Below, one piece after another: positions 44,857 through 54,155 of a stretch of DNA of 64,000 nucleotides. Each line of letters starts with the position of its first letter. Within the stretch, counting starts at the first letter, position 1. The stretch spans positions 992,001 to 1,056,000 of the forward strand of contig NC_014010.1 of the NCBI RefSeq assembly GCF_000024465.1. The letters are read 5' to 3'. The DNA is from Candidatus Puniceispirillum marinum IMCC1322. Lineage in GTDB: Bacteria; Pseudomonadota; Alphaproteobacteria; Puniceispirillales; Puniceispirillaceae. The translations under genes and the position numbers were made by a program. Under the pieces are notes generated by a model, which did no database searches, was not told the origin of the DNA, and saw only the letters and a list, made by a program, of their open reading frames with translations.

Positions 44857-46491
44857 TTAGTCCATATGAGCCTGAACTCGTGAAAAGATAGTATAATAGT
44901 CGTCTGTATAAATGGTCTTATACCCTACCAATGGCAAGTTTTCCTGCCACTTCTTGAGCCATAACCTGTTATGCGTCTCATCCAGTTTACTTCCGAATGT
45001 TTGATTAGCTTTTTTTGATAATATAATGACGTCAAAATCCTCATTTTTATTTATCAGGCCATAATGAAGCCGATGAGCAAATTTTGGAACGAAAGCGTCA
45101 TTAGTGACGCCTATTGAAAGCGCACTATTCTGACTAATCCAATCGTTCATTTTTGACATTTGAAACATACTACTATTCGCCAAGTATTTGCTATAATTAA
45201 ATGTTGAGGCGCTAAACTTTGAATGGAAATTTACACTATATGGCATTGACCCGTGCCCTATGCCCTGACCTAAAAAATAAAAAGGTAGTATGCAGAGACA
45301 TATTTGGCATAGGGCTCTCATCTTTTTTGCTAGTTGTTTTATATCAACAGTTGCAACGATCAAAAACAATATGGCCATAATATCATAGGTGTAATGCCCT
45401 TCCACCGAAACATGATATTCCTCAGACACTATAAGTATCTTTGCAATGGCTGGTATGAGCGCAATGGACAATCTTGCATTCATCACAACAAAAGGCAAAA
45501 AGGCAGCGCCTATCCAAAATCCAAAGAATAGTTTCTTTATCCAAATGGCTGGGTCAGAATAAATAGATACGGCATCGGCAGGCTGATGGAAAACAGAATA
45601 AACTTGGCTGTTAGTCAGTTTAAACCAAAGATAAAAAATAAAGATGCTAAACACTGCAAATGCCATGATGCGGGCATGCCTCACAATGCCTCTATCGGCT
45701 TTGTAAACAAGTAACAAAGCGCACAAACTTGGCATCCATTGCTCGCCCGCAGTCACCGCTGTGGCAGTAAAAATAAAGAACCCAACTTTGTTATTTTTAG
45801 TCATGAAATACGAAAGCCATAGAATTGATGGCAAAAACACATGATCGGGATGAAACCCTAATATGTCTAGAAAATGAATAACAGGAGATATCAAAAACGC
45901 TAACATCACTAGCATTTGTAATTTTACGTTTTCGAAATGAATTTCTGCCAACTTATATAAGGGGTAAAGTGACGAAACCAAAAACAGAGTCTGAAAAACT
46001 AATATAGACGAAAACCCAAAGGCTTGTTCAATAACTGAAAAAATAACAAGATTGGGGTGAAAATGTCCTTTTAACGAAAACAGCAATTTATCAAACAGAT
46101 TAGGGGCAAGTTTGATAGATTGAATTTGATGATAATACAGGCCTAAATCAAAAAGCTCATAGTTTAAGTTAATATATTTCAGAAGCTTGAGACTTATCAT
46201 CAAGCTCACAAGAACCAGACTTATAACCATAAACAGCCGCTTTTCATAAGTGCTGATTTTGGGCATTTCAAAATTGCTCAACTTAAAAAATAACACCCCA
46301 ATAAATGAAAAAACAATTGGAATAGCGACCAAGCGAAGAACTAATGACGCGGCTTTGTTATTAAGGAAAAATTGCTCAAAGGTGATAACGCTTAAAACCA
46401 CAGAGGCACCAAACACCAGAGTAGCCACAAAAAGCATCACATGATGAAACACTCTTATGCTATTCTGCTGAATGTCCGCTGACTGAGACAT
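44857..46491 (-). CDS. DUF2079 family polytopic membrane protein
   Basis: A 544-residue protein with about 11-13 membrane helices. The block ELFDLGLYYHQI (near 117) followed by LKGHFHPNLVIF (near 150) and LGFHPDHVFLPSILWLSYF (near 220) marks the DUF2079 family, a GT-C-like group with acidic residues in the first periplasmic loop. It may transfer a sugar from a lipid carrier on the periplasmic side. It is coupled to the glycosyltransferase at 46491 by TAATG. Confidence 0.8.
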   Translation of the reverse strand: MSQSADIQQNSIRVFHHVMLFVATLVFGASVVLSVITFEQFFLNNKAASLVLRLVAIPIVFSFIGVLFFKLSNFEMPKISTYEKRLFMVISLVLVSLMISLKLLKYINLNYELFDLGLYYHQIQSIKLAPNLFDKLLFSLKGHFHPNLVIFSVIEQAFGFSSILVFQTLFLVSSLYPLYKLAEIHFENVKLQMLVMLAFLISPVIHFLDILGFHPDHVFLPSILWLSYFMTKNNKVGFFIFTATAVTAGEQWMPSLCALLLVYKADRGIVRHARIMAFAVFSIFIFYLWFKLTNSQVYSVFHQPADAVSIYSDPAIWIKKLFFGFWIGAAFLPFVVMNARLSIALIPAIAKILIVSEEYHVSVEGHYTYDIMAILFLIVATVDIKQLAKKMRALCQICLCILPFYFLGQGIGHGSMPYSVNFHSKFSASTFNYSKYLANSSMFQMSKMNDWISQNSALSIGVTNDAFVPKFAHRLHYGLINKNEDFDVIILSKKANQTFGSKLDETHNRLWLKKWQENLPLVGYKTIYTDDYYTIFSRVQAHMD

Positions 46492-47699
46492 TAAACTTCC
46501 TTTAAGAAAGGTAGAACATCGCGTATTTCATGCGCAAACCCATCAACACAGTGAAAATCTCTATAATGTTTAGACATGTTTCGCAATTTTTCTAAGGTTG
46601 ATGGCATCTCAGCATGTCGTAAACTCTCAACCATACCGTCAACTGAGGCATCAAAAATCAATTCTGGCAAACCGAACTTTTCATATTCATAAGCCATCCA
46701 TGTTTCATTTGGAACCAACGCGGGTCTTTCGGCAAAAATACATTCAACAAACACGCCTGAAGTTGACTCATTATAAACATCTTTTGAATAGGGAAGCAAA
46801 ATGACATCCATTTTGGAAAATAATAAATTATATTCGTCCACATCTAAATTGGGGGATAATTCTTCAATTTGGATATGCGCTGCCTCAGTCTGCACGAGGT
46901 CAGATTTTGACAGACTCAATTGAAATTTCGCAAGGTACTCATCTTTTCTGCTGATGAATTCCGAAATCACTTCAGATCCTTTATCCAAACGAGGATGCCC
47001 TGGCCACCAGAGTTGTGTGTGTGTCTTTGTCTTTTTTGGTAGCTCTGGCAACACATCTGGCGTATGAGGAATGGGAAGTACTGTGACAGGCCTTCGGTAA
47101 TACTCTCTCAGACGAATGGCGACCTTCTCACTATCAGAGGTCAAAACCACATTCGGGACTATTTTAAAAATATCATTGACCCAAAAGAGCAACTTAAAGG
47201 CTCTGTGAAATCCTTTGGATTGAAGCCAATATAACCCATTGCCCCACTTATCGCTTCCTCTGAGGAGCAAAATTATGTGCCAGTCTTTTTTATTTTTGAA
47301 CATAAAAAACGAGACAAATAACGCAGCAAGTTGGAAAGGGTTGAAGGATTCAAAAAAGACGTTTTTATATATGTAACTTTTATCAAGCGATTTGAAAATT
47401 TTTCGTAAATCTAGACCAAGCTTCATTGTGTCCAAAAACAAAAACACAAATCGCCAAGACAGAACGAGCTTCATCATATCTTGGCGTTCAAGTTCAAGAC
47501 TTCTGTGCGGGGCAAAAAAACTAATCACCTTTGACGCAGGTGCAAAAAATTTAGATGTCTCATCTGGCAATATGAAAATATGTTCTATTTTCAGCACCTC
47601 AGATACTTTTGCTAATGATTTGTGGTAAGGAAGCACATGCCCCTTGCCATCTCTGAGGTGATGGATAATCGATACAAGACAAGAGGTGGTTTTTGACAT
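46491..47699 (-). CDS. Glycosyltransferase, GT-B/GT4-like
   Basis: A 402-residue protein with a GT4-type C-terminal domain: LWWPGHPRLDKGSEVISEF (about 230), MDVILLPYSKDVYNESTSGV and FVECIFAERPALVPNETWMA (about 320-350). The N-terminal half is divergent and has a hydrophobic stretch that may dock on the membrane. It lies between hddA and the DUF2079 gene in one transcript. Confidence 0.75.
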   Translation of the reverse strand: MSKTTSCLVSIIHHLRDGKGHVLPYHKSLAKVSEVLKIEHIFILPDETSKFFAPASKVISFFAPHRSLELERQDMMKLVLSWRFVFLFLDTMKLGLDLRKIFKSLDKSYIYKNVFFESFNPFQLAALFVSFFMFKNKKDWHIILLLRGSDKWGNGLYWLQSKGFHRAFKLLFWVNDIFKIVPNVVLTSDSEKVAIRLREYYRRPVTVLPIPHTPDVLPELPKKTKTHTQLWWPGHPRLDKGSEVISEFISRKDEYLAKFQLSLSKSDLVQTEAAHIQIEELSPNLDVDEYNLLFSKMDVILLPYSKDVYNESTSGVFVECIFAERPALVPNETWMAYEYEKFGLPELIFDASVDGMVESLRHAEMPSTLEKLRNMSKHYRDFHCVDGFAHEIRDVLPFLKEV

Positions 47700-47714
47700 T
47701 GAAATTTTTTCTTA

Positions 47715-48701
47715 TCAGCCAACTGGTTTTGAGGCATCCCAGCAGAATTCAAAATTGACTCTTTTGCGAGGTGATAGAGCCATTTCTAATGTTTTATGTT
47801 GATCTGGCTTGGCCAAGAATAACATCATTCCCGTTTTTCCAGCCCCCAAAAGCTTTCCTGCAAAGGCACCATAATCCATCGCTTTTGTATATATTTCATC
47901 AACAAAATCATTTGATACTTGAGAAGATAATTTTTTCTTCAATGCCCAACTTTCACACAGTAATTTGCCAATCTCATGCACTGGTTCACTCGCGTCACTA
48001 TCTGTGAGTATTCTCTTAGCTTCTAAAGCTATGTCAGTCATCTCACGCAATGTGGAATCATTTTTCTTGTTTAAGTTACGCGCAATCTGCTCATCTAATA
48101 TTTGCGGCGCAGATCTTTGGCTTCCAAGATAGAACATCACCATGTTTCGCTCGAGGCTAGCTATGGTTTTTTGGTTAAGCCCCTCATTAGATAAAGTAAA
48201 GCTTCCGTCTTTGAATTCAACGATGTTGAATCCACCTAGTGAGGTTAGAATCTGGTCTTGCAGACCAACATTTTCACCGATTTTTTCGATTTCGATCACA
48301 TGCGCAAGTTCTGTAATCTTCTTCGCATCTAGCCTCTCTCCTTTATAAAGTGAAAGGGCATTTATCAGTCCCACCGTAAAGGCAGATGAAGAACCTAGCC
48401 CCGTTCTTGCTGGAAGCTCAGCTAATGAGTGCAACTCAAATGGTGGTTCAATCTCAAAAAACCGAAAGCATTCTCTGATAGAGTTATGCTTTATATCCGA
48501 TATATTGGGCACACTCTCTCTTATGGAATAATTCAAACGGTATTCTGAATCATTATTTAAAGGATTGCCGTTCACATAAACATAATTGAACTTATTGATG
48601 GCAGAGCCTATCACAATGCCGTCATTATTCTCGAGGTAAGAGGGATAATCCGTGCCACCACCAAATAAACTCACGCGCAAGGGTGTCTTGACTATTATCA
48701 T
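47715..48701 (-). CDS. hddA: D-glycero-D-manno-heptose 7-phosphate kinase-like GHMP kinase
   Basis: A 328-residue GHMP kinase. N-terminal TPLRVSLFGGGTDYPSYLEN and the ATP loop PARTGLGSSSAFTVGLINAL (about 94) match HddA, which makes heptose 1,7-bisphosphate. GAFAGKLLGAGKTGMMLF is the third GHMP motif. With HddC at 36210 it suggests GDP-heptose production. The isomerase GmhA and phosphatase GmhB are not in this window. Confidence 0.9.
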   Translation of the reverse strand: MIIVKTPLRVSLFGGGTDYPSYLENNDGIVIGSAINKFNYVYVNGNPLNNDSEYRLNYSIRESVPNISDIKHNSIRECFRFFEIEPPFELHSLAELPARTGLGSSSAFTVGLINALSLYKGERLDAKKITELAHVIEIEKIGENVGLQDQILTSLGGFNIVEFKDGSFTLSNEGLNQKTIASLERNMVMFYLGSQRSAPQILDEQIARNLNKKNDSTLREMTDIALEAKRILTDSDASEPVHEIGKLLCESWALKKKLSSQVSNDFVDEIYTKAMDYGAFAGKLLGAGKTGMMLFLAKPDQHKTLEMALSPRKRVNFEFCWDASKPVG

Positions 48702-48715
48702 TACAGCAATCTTCC

Positions 48716-49651
48716 CTAAAGATTAGTATATTGATGCTTTGAAATCATAGAGTAGCCCTTGATGAGTTCTTCTATACCAAAGTCAAGGGAATGCGTTGGC
48801 ATAAAGCCTGTTTTCTCCAACTTTTCATTAGACACGATATAATTTCTTTGGTCTGGGTCTTTTTGATTATCGGCAATCGGGAAAATGAATTTCGGTAGCT
48901 GTTGCTGAATTCTTTCACACAATTCAAATTTGGAAATATTCGCATCTGAAAGGCCGACATTATAGACATTGCCAACCATGCTATCAACGTTTTTGATAGC
49001 ATACACAAAAGCGCGTGTTACATCGCGGATATGAATATAATTTCGCTTAAAATGAGGCTCGTACAACACAACAAATCCATCTGTTTTTGCTCTGTAAACA
49101 AAGTCATTTACCAACAGGTCTAGTCTCATTCTTTGAGACATCCCAAATACAGTTGCCAATCTATAACTGATTGAATTCGCGCGTTCCATCAGGCGCGCTT
49201 CAACAGCTACCTTTTCTTTGGCATATTGGGAAATAGGGTTCAAAGGGCTTTCTTCGTTACAGAAATTATTTTCGTCCCCTGTGCCATAGGCACTATTTGT
49301 TGTTGGCATAATGATAAGCTGGCTCTTGGCCGTCATATCAAACAGATCATAAACAGCGGCTTCATTTATTGTTGCAGCATCTTTTGGCTTACTCGCACAT
49401 GCAGGCGCGCCGACAATTGCTGCCAGTGGAATGATGATATCTGCTTTTGCCACCAAATGCTTGTAATTATCCACATCACGAACATCTGATTTTATGACAC
49501 TGAAATTCTCATTCGCGCAATATTGATTGAGTGTTTGACGGTCATATAAGAAATTGTCGACCACAACAACTTTATAGCCAGCCTTTAAAAGATAACCCGT
49601 TAGAAGCGAGCCAATATACCCAGCTCCGCCAGTTAAAAGTACTGTTTCCAT
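48716..49651 (-). CDS. NAD-dependent epimerase/dehydratase (extended SDR)
   Basis: A 311-residue nucleotide-sugar SDR. VLLTGGAGYIGSLLTGYLLK (4-23) binds NAD. IIMPTTNSAYGTG and QYAKEK carry Ser and YxxxK, and RNYIHIRDVTRAFVYAI is the typical sugar-side segment. ATG 49651 lies one base after the carbamoyltransferase stop. It sits next to hddA, so a GDP-heptose modifying step is possible; not provable by sequence. Confidence 0.82.
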   Translation of the reverse strand: METVLLTGGAGYIGSLLTGYLLKAGYKVVVVDNFLYDRQTLNQYCANENFSVIKSDVRDVDNYKHLVAKADIIIPLAAIVGAPACASKPKDAATINEAAVYDLFDMTAKSQLIIMPTTNSAYGTGDENNFCNEESPLNPISQYAKEKVAVEARLMERANSISYRLATVFGMSQRMRLDLLVNDFVYRAKTDGFVVLYEPHFKRNYIHIRDVTRAFVYAIKNVDSMVGNVYNVGLSDANISKFELCERIQQQLPKFIFPIADNQKDPDQRNYIVSNEKLEKTGFMPTHSLDFGIEELIKGYSMISKHQYTNL

Positions 49652-49652
49652 C

Positions 49653-51428
49653 TTATGAATCCATTCCATTTTTTGAGATTAGAAGGTTCCTAATTACCAG
49701 ATATTCAAGGCCAGACCGTTCGAATGTTGAAAAAGCATCTTCTGCTGAGCACACAAGAGGCTCTCCATGCAAATTAAGTGAGGTATTCAAGAAACCCCCC
49801 ATACCTGTTAATTCATGATACCGTGACAAAATAGCGTGGTACTTCTGATTTTGTTCTTTTTTAACAATTTGAGGGCGTGCAGACCCATCATATTGGTGAA
49901 TGCCCGCGGCCAGATGTTTTTTTGCTAACGGCTTTGTATTAGCCCCAACTGCCATATATTCAAGGGATTCATATGTATCAACATCCAAATACATGTCTGC
50001 CTTCTCTTCCAACATGCTACAGGCAAACGGCATCCAAAAATCACGTCCTTTAATCTGTTTGTTAATGGTTCTAACACTGGCTGTATTTGACGCATTAGCT
50101 AAAATAGAACGGTTACCAAGCGCTCTTGCGCCAAATTCCATTCGGCCATCCACATGCGCTACAATTTTATTATCGGCTAAAAGTTGTGCTACCACATCTA
50201 CAATATCTGACTTAAACTCAGCTTTGTATTTGCCATCAGCTTTTATCCTCTCATAGAGAGCCTCACATTCCACTTTATGAATGGCTGTTCCGAGATACAG
50301 GCTTTTCGCTTCATGCGCCTCACCAGGCTCAATGCCATTCAATTTAAGACCGTAATAGGCCGCACCTAAAGCGATGGATTCATCACCGCCACTAGGGCAA
50401 ACAATCATCTTATCAACTGCCTTTAATGTGCGGATATGTTGATTCACTTTGATGTTCATGAAAAAGCCTCCGCTTAAAACGACGTTTGAAATGCCATATT
50501 TATGTATGGTTAGCTGTATCCATTCCGCTGCAATTTCTTCGACAAACAATTGTGCAGCCGCAGCCACCAAATCAAAGCGCTTATGCTTTAATTTTGCAGG
50601 AAGCCACCTGTCAAAATAATTTCCGCCCCCAATGGCAGAGAAGCTTAAGTCTGGATTGATGGTAAATTGCGAACGGAACAAATTCGCCAAATCTTGTATT
50701 TCTGGACTTGTGCAATAAGGTGCTAACCCCATCACCTTATATTCATGTTCATTTATCTTCATGCCCAAGAATTTCGTAATAGAGCCATAAAAGCTTGCAA
50801 TAGAATTCCCTGCTTTTGTCTTTGATACCAAGCGCCATTCACCATCTGCAACCGTTGAAATAGTCGCACATAATCCATCGCCTTCACCGTCTAATGTGAA
50901 TACAAGAAATGGTTTTTTCCTTTCTTGATGCGGCACAAATCCGTAAAAGGCTGTGTAGGCGTGGCATAGATGATGGTCTGCATACACCACATCCAATGTT
51001 TCACATTTCAACTCACGTTTAATTCGTTCTGTTACCAAACGTTGGTAACCGCTTGACATCAGATAGCGATAATTCAGCTGATAAAGAGCGCTAAAAATTG
51101 GCTTTAGGAACGGCATCCTATAGTGAATTTCATTTAAAATTAGCTTTACTCTAGATTGCCAAGACGTCCCAACACCAACGCGCTCTTCATTATAAATTTC
51201 TATATTTTTTTCCTTAACAAAAGGGATTGCGCGTGACGCAACAACAACGCAGTCCAATTCATCAGCTGTTATTGAGGTTTCGCCCAAAAGCGCAAATGAT
51301 GATTCTCTTGGAAAATCAGTCGAGTTTTTCGATCTAGTTAGACGCTCTTCTGAGATCGCCCCCACCAGTGTTTGCGAAATGAGAGCACATGATGAATTAT
51401 GACCAAATAGTAAACCTAATATTTTCAT
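49653..51428 (-). CDS. Carbamoyltransferase, NodU/CmcH family
   Basis: A 591-residue O-carbamoyltransferase. The N-terminal TsaD-like domain opens MKILGLLFGHNSSCALISQ and includes VVYADHHLCHAYTAFYGF with metal-binding His residues (about 150). The C-terminal domain has DGRMEFGARALGNRSILANA (about 435) and FLNTSLNLHGEPLVCSAEDA. It transfers carbamoyl from carbamoyl phosphate through carbamoyl-AMP onto a sugar hydroxyl. The glycan is therefore probably carbamoylated. Confidence 0.93.
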   Translation of the reverse strand: MKILGLLFGHNSSCALISQTLVGAISEERLTRSKNSTDFPRESSFALLGETSITADELDCVVVASRAIPFVKEKNIEIYNEERVGVGTSWQSRVKLILNEIHYRMPFLKPIFSALYQLNYRYLMSSGYQRLVTERIKRELKCETLDVVYADHHLCHAYTAFYGFVPHQERKKPFLVFTLDGEGDGLCATISTVADGEWRLVSKTKAGNSIASFYGSITKFLGMKINEHEYKVMGLAPYCTSPEIQDLANLFRSQFTINPDLSFSAIGGGNYFDRWLPAKLKHKRFDLVAAAAQLFVEEIAAEWIQLTIHKYGISNVVLSGGFFMNIKVNQHIRTLKAVDKMIVCPSGGDESIALGAAYYGLKLNGIEPGEAHEAKSLYLGTAIHKVECEALYERIKADGKYKAEFKSDIVDVVAQLLADNKIVAHVDGRMEFGARALGNRSILANASNTASVRTINKQIKGRDFWMPFACSMLEEKADMYLDVDTYESLEYMAVGANTKPLAKKHLAAGIHQYDGSARPQIVKKEQNQKYHAILSRYHELTGMGGFLNTSLNLHGEPLVCSAEDAFSTFERSGLEYLVIRNLLISKNGMDS

Positions 51429-52189
51429 TTGTTTGTCTCCAAAAATTCCATAACAGTGACCGTCGTAGCTGGCACTTCAAGAATTTCACATGCTTTTTTC
51501 ACGCTTAGATTATATTTTACTAATGGCGTATCAGGAGAAATTTCACTCTTGGATGAAACGGCATTGATAAGATCAGATAATATTAAATGCCCTTTACCAG
51601 TTAAATTATAAATTCCTGAATGAGACTTGTCTAACAGTTCGCTAATAAATTTTGCTGCAAACGCAACGTTAACATATTGCATTTCACTATCGGCTGATAC
51701 CCATAGTTTTTCGTTATGAGAGATATCATAAATCGGATTCTTCGATAGCCCTTTTCCTACCAAGCCACCAAGCCTCAGAATAATAGCATTAGAACAAGCC
51801 TGTTGCACTTCTCGCTCAGCCATCCGTTTGTTTTTACCATAATTTGATAGGTTATCTTCGTTAATCTCTTCATCTTCTTCACAGAGCCTACCCGTGCTGA
51901 CATCTGGGTAAACTTCACCTGAGGAAAGTAAAACATATTTCTTAAAGTAAAAGTCTTTTAATGATTTACGAACGCTTTCAACTGAAAGTTGATATTCTAA
52001 CTCTGGGTCTTTATCTGCCAAATATTTTTTTGAATTACCATTGGCGTTGATAAATATATCGCAACTCTCGCCTATTAGGCTTTGGTAATTTTTTCTGGTT
52101 ATGACTTGGACGTCAGCGTTCTGCCTCTCAAAGTGACTAACTATCGCCCTGCCAATAAACCCTTCTCCGCCTAAAACAAAATACCTCAA
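51425..52189 (-). CDS. Short SDR-type nucleotide-sugar epimerase/reductase
   Basis: A 254-residue protein with the NAD loop FVLGGEGFIGRAIVSHF, Ser in VLLSSGEVYPDVS and YxxxK in NYGKNK. It is shorter than most extended SDRs because the substrate domain is reduced. The only suitable start is TTG 52189, overlapping the previous stop as TTGA. It lies between the Fcl-like and carbamoyltransferase genes. Confidence 0.75.
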   Translation of the reverse strand: MRYFVLGGEGFIGRAIVSHFERQNADVQVITRKNYQSLIGESCDIFINANGNSKKYLADKDPELEYQLSVESVRKSLKDFYFKKYVLLSSGEVYPDVSTGRLCEEDEEINEDNLSNYGKNKRMAEREVQQACSNAIILRLGGLVGKGLSKNPIYDISHNEKLWVSADSEMQYVNVAFAAKFISELLDKSHSGIYNLTGKGHLILSDLINAVSSKSEISPDTPLVKYNLSVKKACEILEVPATTVTVMEFLETNK

Positions 52190-53130
52190 AGCCTTATAGC
52201 TCCCTCAACCTCATAATTAGTGGAGAACCAATCGTAACTTTTCCTCAGCCCTTGCATCAAATTCGTGTCGCATTTGAAGCCCCAACTTTCCATCAACGCA
52301 ACATCAAAAACCTTCTCTTTTTGACCATCTGGTTTGCTAGTGTCCCATTCAAGAACACCTTTATAATCAACAACTGATGCGACAAGCTCAGAGAGCTCTT
52401 TAATTGAAATGCCATTGCCAGATGAAAGATTCATTGGCGTCTCGATATGTTTAAAGTCAATTAAATCAACAATAATTGACGCGACATCTTCCGCGTATAC
52501 GAAATCACGAATTGGAGAGCCCGTTCCCCAAAGATTTACCTTTGGCGAATTTGAGATTTTTGCCTCATGGAATTTTCTAATTAAGGCTGGAATAACATGT
52601 GAGTTGTCTAAATTATAATTATCATATTTCCCATATAGATTTCCAGGCACTAGCACTTTTGTTTTTAAACCATATTGTTTTTCATAAGCCTGGCCAGCGA
52701 TTATGCCCATCTTCTTGGCAACCGAATAAGCTGAGCTGTTACCCTGCGGCATACCTTCCCACATTTCACCTTCAGATATCGGAGATGATGCAGAATTTGG
52801 ATAGCTGCACCCCCCCATTGTATAAATCATGTCTTTTACACCAAGCGAACCACATGCTTGAAATACATTTGTGACCAAAAGAGAATTTTCAAAAAAGAAG
52901 TCGGCAGGGCGCTCGGTATTCGCGCCAATTCCACCAGATAAGGCAGCGAGATGAATCACAACATCTGGCCTATGCTCTTTCACCATTTTGGAGGCTTGTG
53001 ATAATTCTGTTAAGTCATAGTCGGATGAATTTAAAAAAATACAATCGAATTTTTTATCACTTTTTTCGAGTGCGACACGTAAATTGGACCCAAGAAAGCC
53101 ACTTGCACCTGTAATCAAAACTCTTTTCAT
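52186..53130 (-). CDS. GDP-fucose synthase-like epimerase/reductase (Fcl family)
   Basis: A 314-residue SDR of the GDP-4-keto-6-deoxymannose epimerase-reductase family. It has VLITGASGFLGSNLRVALEK, VIHLAALSGGIGANTERPAD, the MGGCSYPNSA segment (Fcl has a GSSCIYP-like block here) and YSVAKKMGIIAGQAYEKQYG with YxxxK. No Gmd-type 4,6-dehydratase is adjacent. Given HddA/HddC, its substrate could be a GDP-heptose derivative, as for MlghC-type enzymes. ATG 53130 is preferred over TTG 53139. Confidence 0.82.
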   Translation of the reverse strand: MKRVLITGASGFLGSNLRVALEKSDKKFDCIFLNSSDYDLTELSQASKMVKEHRPDVVIHLAALSGGIGANTERPADFFFENSLLVTNVFQACGSLGVKDMIYTMGGCSYPNSASSPISEGEMWEGMPQGNSSAYSVAKKMGIIAGQAYEKQYGLKTKVLVPGNLYGKYDNYNLDNSHVIPALIRKFHEAKISNSPKVNLWGTGSPIRDFVYAEDVASIIVDLIDFKHIETPMNLSSGNGISIKELSELVASVVDYKGVLEWDTSKPDGQKEKVFDVALMESWGFKCDTNLMQGLRKSYDWFSTNYEVEGAIRL

Positions 53131-53135
53131 TTTAA

Positions 53136-54155
53136 TCAATTTAACCTTAATTTCTCTTTACATTTTTTGAGACCCATTTTGAATGCGAACGAGCTGTAAC
53201 CAACCGTAAATGCAAAACAAATGATAGGGTGTAAGAACCAAGCTATATCCTGCTTTGAAAAGTAGCCCTTTATAGCTCTCAAGATAGGAAAAATAAAGGT
53301 AATTGAATAGATCGCAAAAACAATGCACCAGAAAGCCGAATGACTATCAAAAATTTTATATAATCTTTTTTCTGCGAATTGGTAATCACCAGCGTATTGA
53401 ACACGCCTTTTAACAAAGGCAATGACTGAGGTATCAATACAATGATGAATTGTTTCACCCTCAACAAAGGCAAACCCGCCTTTTGACTTTCTGCTGGCCT
53501 CATATGCCATGTCTATATGCAAACCATCGCTTGCGTAATGTGAATTCTTGTACATATTAGTCGGGTACAGAAATCCATTAGCACCGATTGTCGGAAAATT
53601 GCGAAATGATGAGAAATTTGCCAATAAGCCAAACTCATATTGGTCAGCGTCAAACGCGATTCCCCAAATTTTCTCATCATAAGCCAACCTATCATTAAGC
53701 CTCAAAAACACCACAAGCGGATCAGTTCCACCATTTAACGCAAAATAGCGAGAGATGGGTCTATCATCTCTCACATGTGCGTATCGTAGCGTTGAAACCC
53801 CAAGAGACTTTGTTTCAAGATAGGCAGCAACCATTTTCGACAATGTTAAAGGAGAGCCAAACCGATTATCAGCTGAGAAAAACAAGCTTAGCTCTGTTGA
53901 AGGTGTCGTTAGCGCAAGGCCCCCTCTTCGTGAGGCATAATTTTTCAATTCTGGCATTGATTTGAATATAGCGCCATATTTTTCGGCTATATCAGCCGTT
54001 CTATCCGTAGAACCACCATCGATTAATTGTATAACCACTTTGTCTTGCGGATAGTCTTGTTCTCTAATGGACTGTAAGCAAGTCTCAATTATTGTTTCGT
54101 CTTGATAGCTGATCATTGTGACCGTAACTGATGGCAAAAAATCACTTTTATTCAT
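53136..54155 (-). CDS. Membrane-associated glycosyltransferase family 2
   Basis: A 339-residue GT-A enzyme. VTVTMISYQDETIIETCLQS and VVIQLIDGGSTDRTADIAEK form the nucleotide site, followed by SLFFSADNRFG near residue 94 in the DxD position. Two C-terminal hydrophobic segments (VFAIYSITFIFPILRAI and WFLHPIICFAFTVGYSSFAF) anchor it. Its start overlaps the upstream GT4 gene by 8 bases. Confidence 0.85.
   Translation of the reverse strand: MNKSDFLPSVTVTMISYQDETIIETCLQSIREQDYPQDKVVIQLIDGGSTDRTADIAEKYGAIFKSMPELKNYASRRGGLALTTPSTELSLFFSADNRFGSPLTLSKMVAAYLETKSLGVSTLRYAHVRDDRPISRYFALNGGTDPLVVFLRLNDRLAYDEKIWGIAFDADQYEFGLLANFSSFRNFPTIGANGFLYPTNMYKNSHYASDGLHIDMAYEASRKSKGGFAFVEGETIHHCIDTSVIAFVKRRVQYAGDYQFAEKRLYKIFDSHSAFWCIVFAIYSITFIFPILRAIKGYFSKQDIAWFLHPIICFAFTVGYSSFAFKMGLKKCKEKLRLN

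Noticed and set aside
44857-46491. DUF2079 protein as Wzy polymerase
   Set aside because: Topology alone would allow it, but the sequence pattern (HFHPNL and LGFHPDH blocks) is DUF2079, so polymerase is not claimed.
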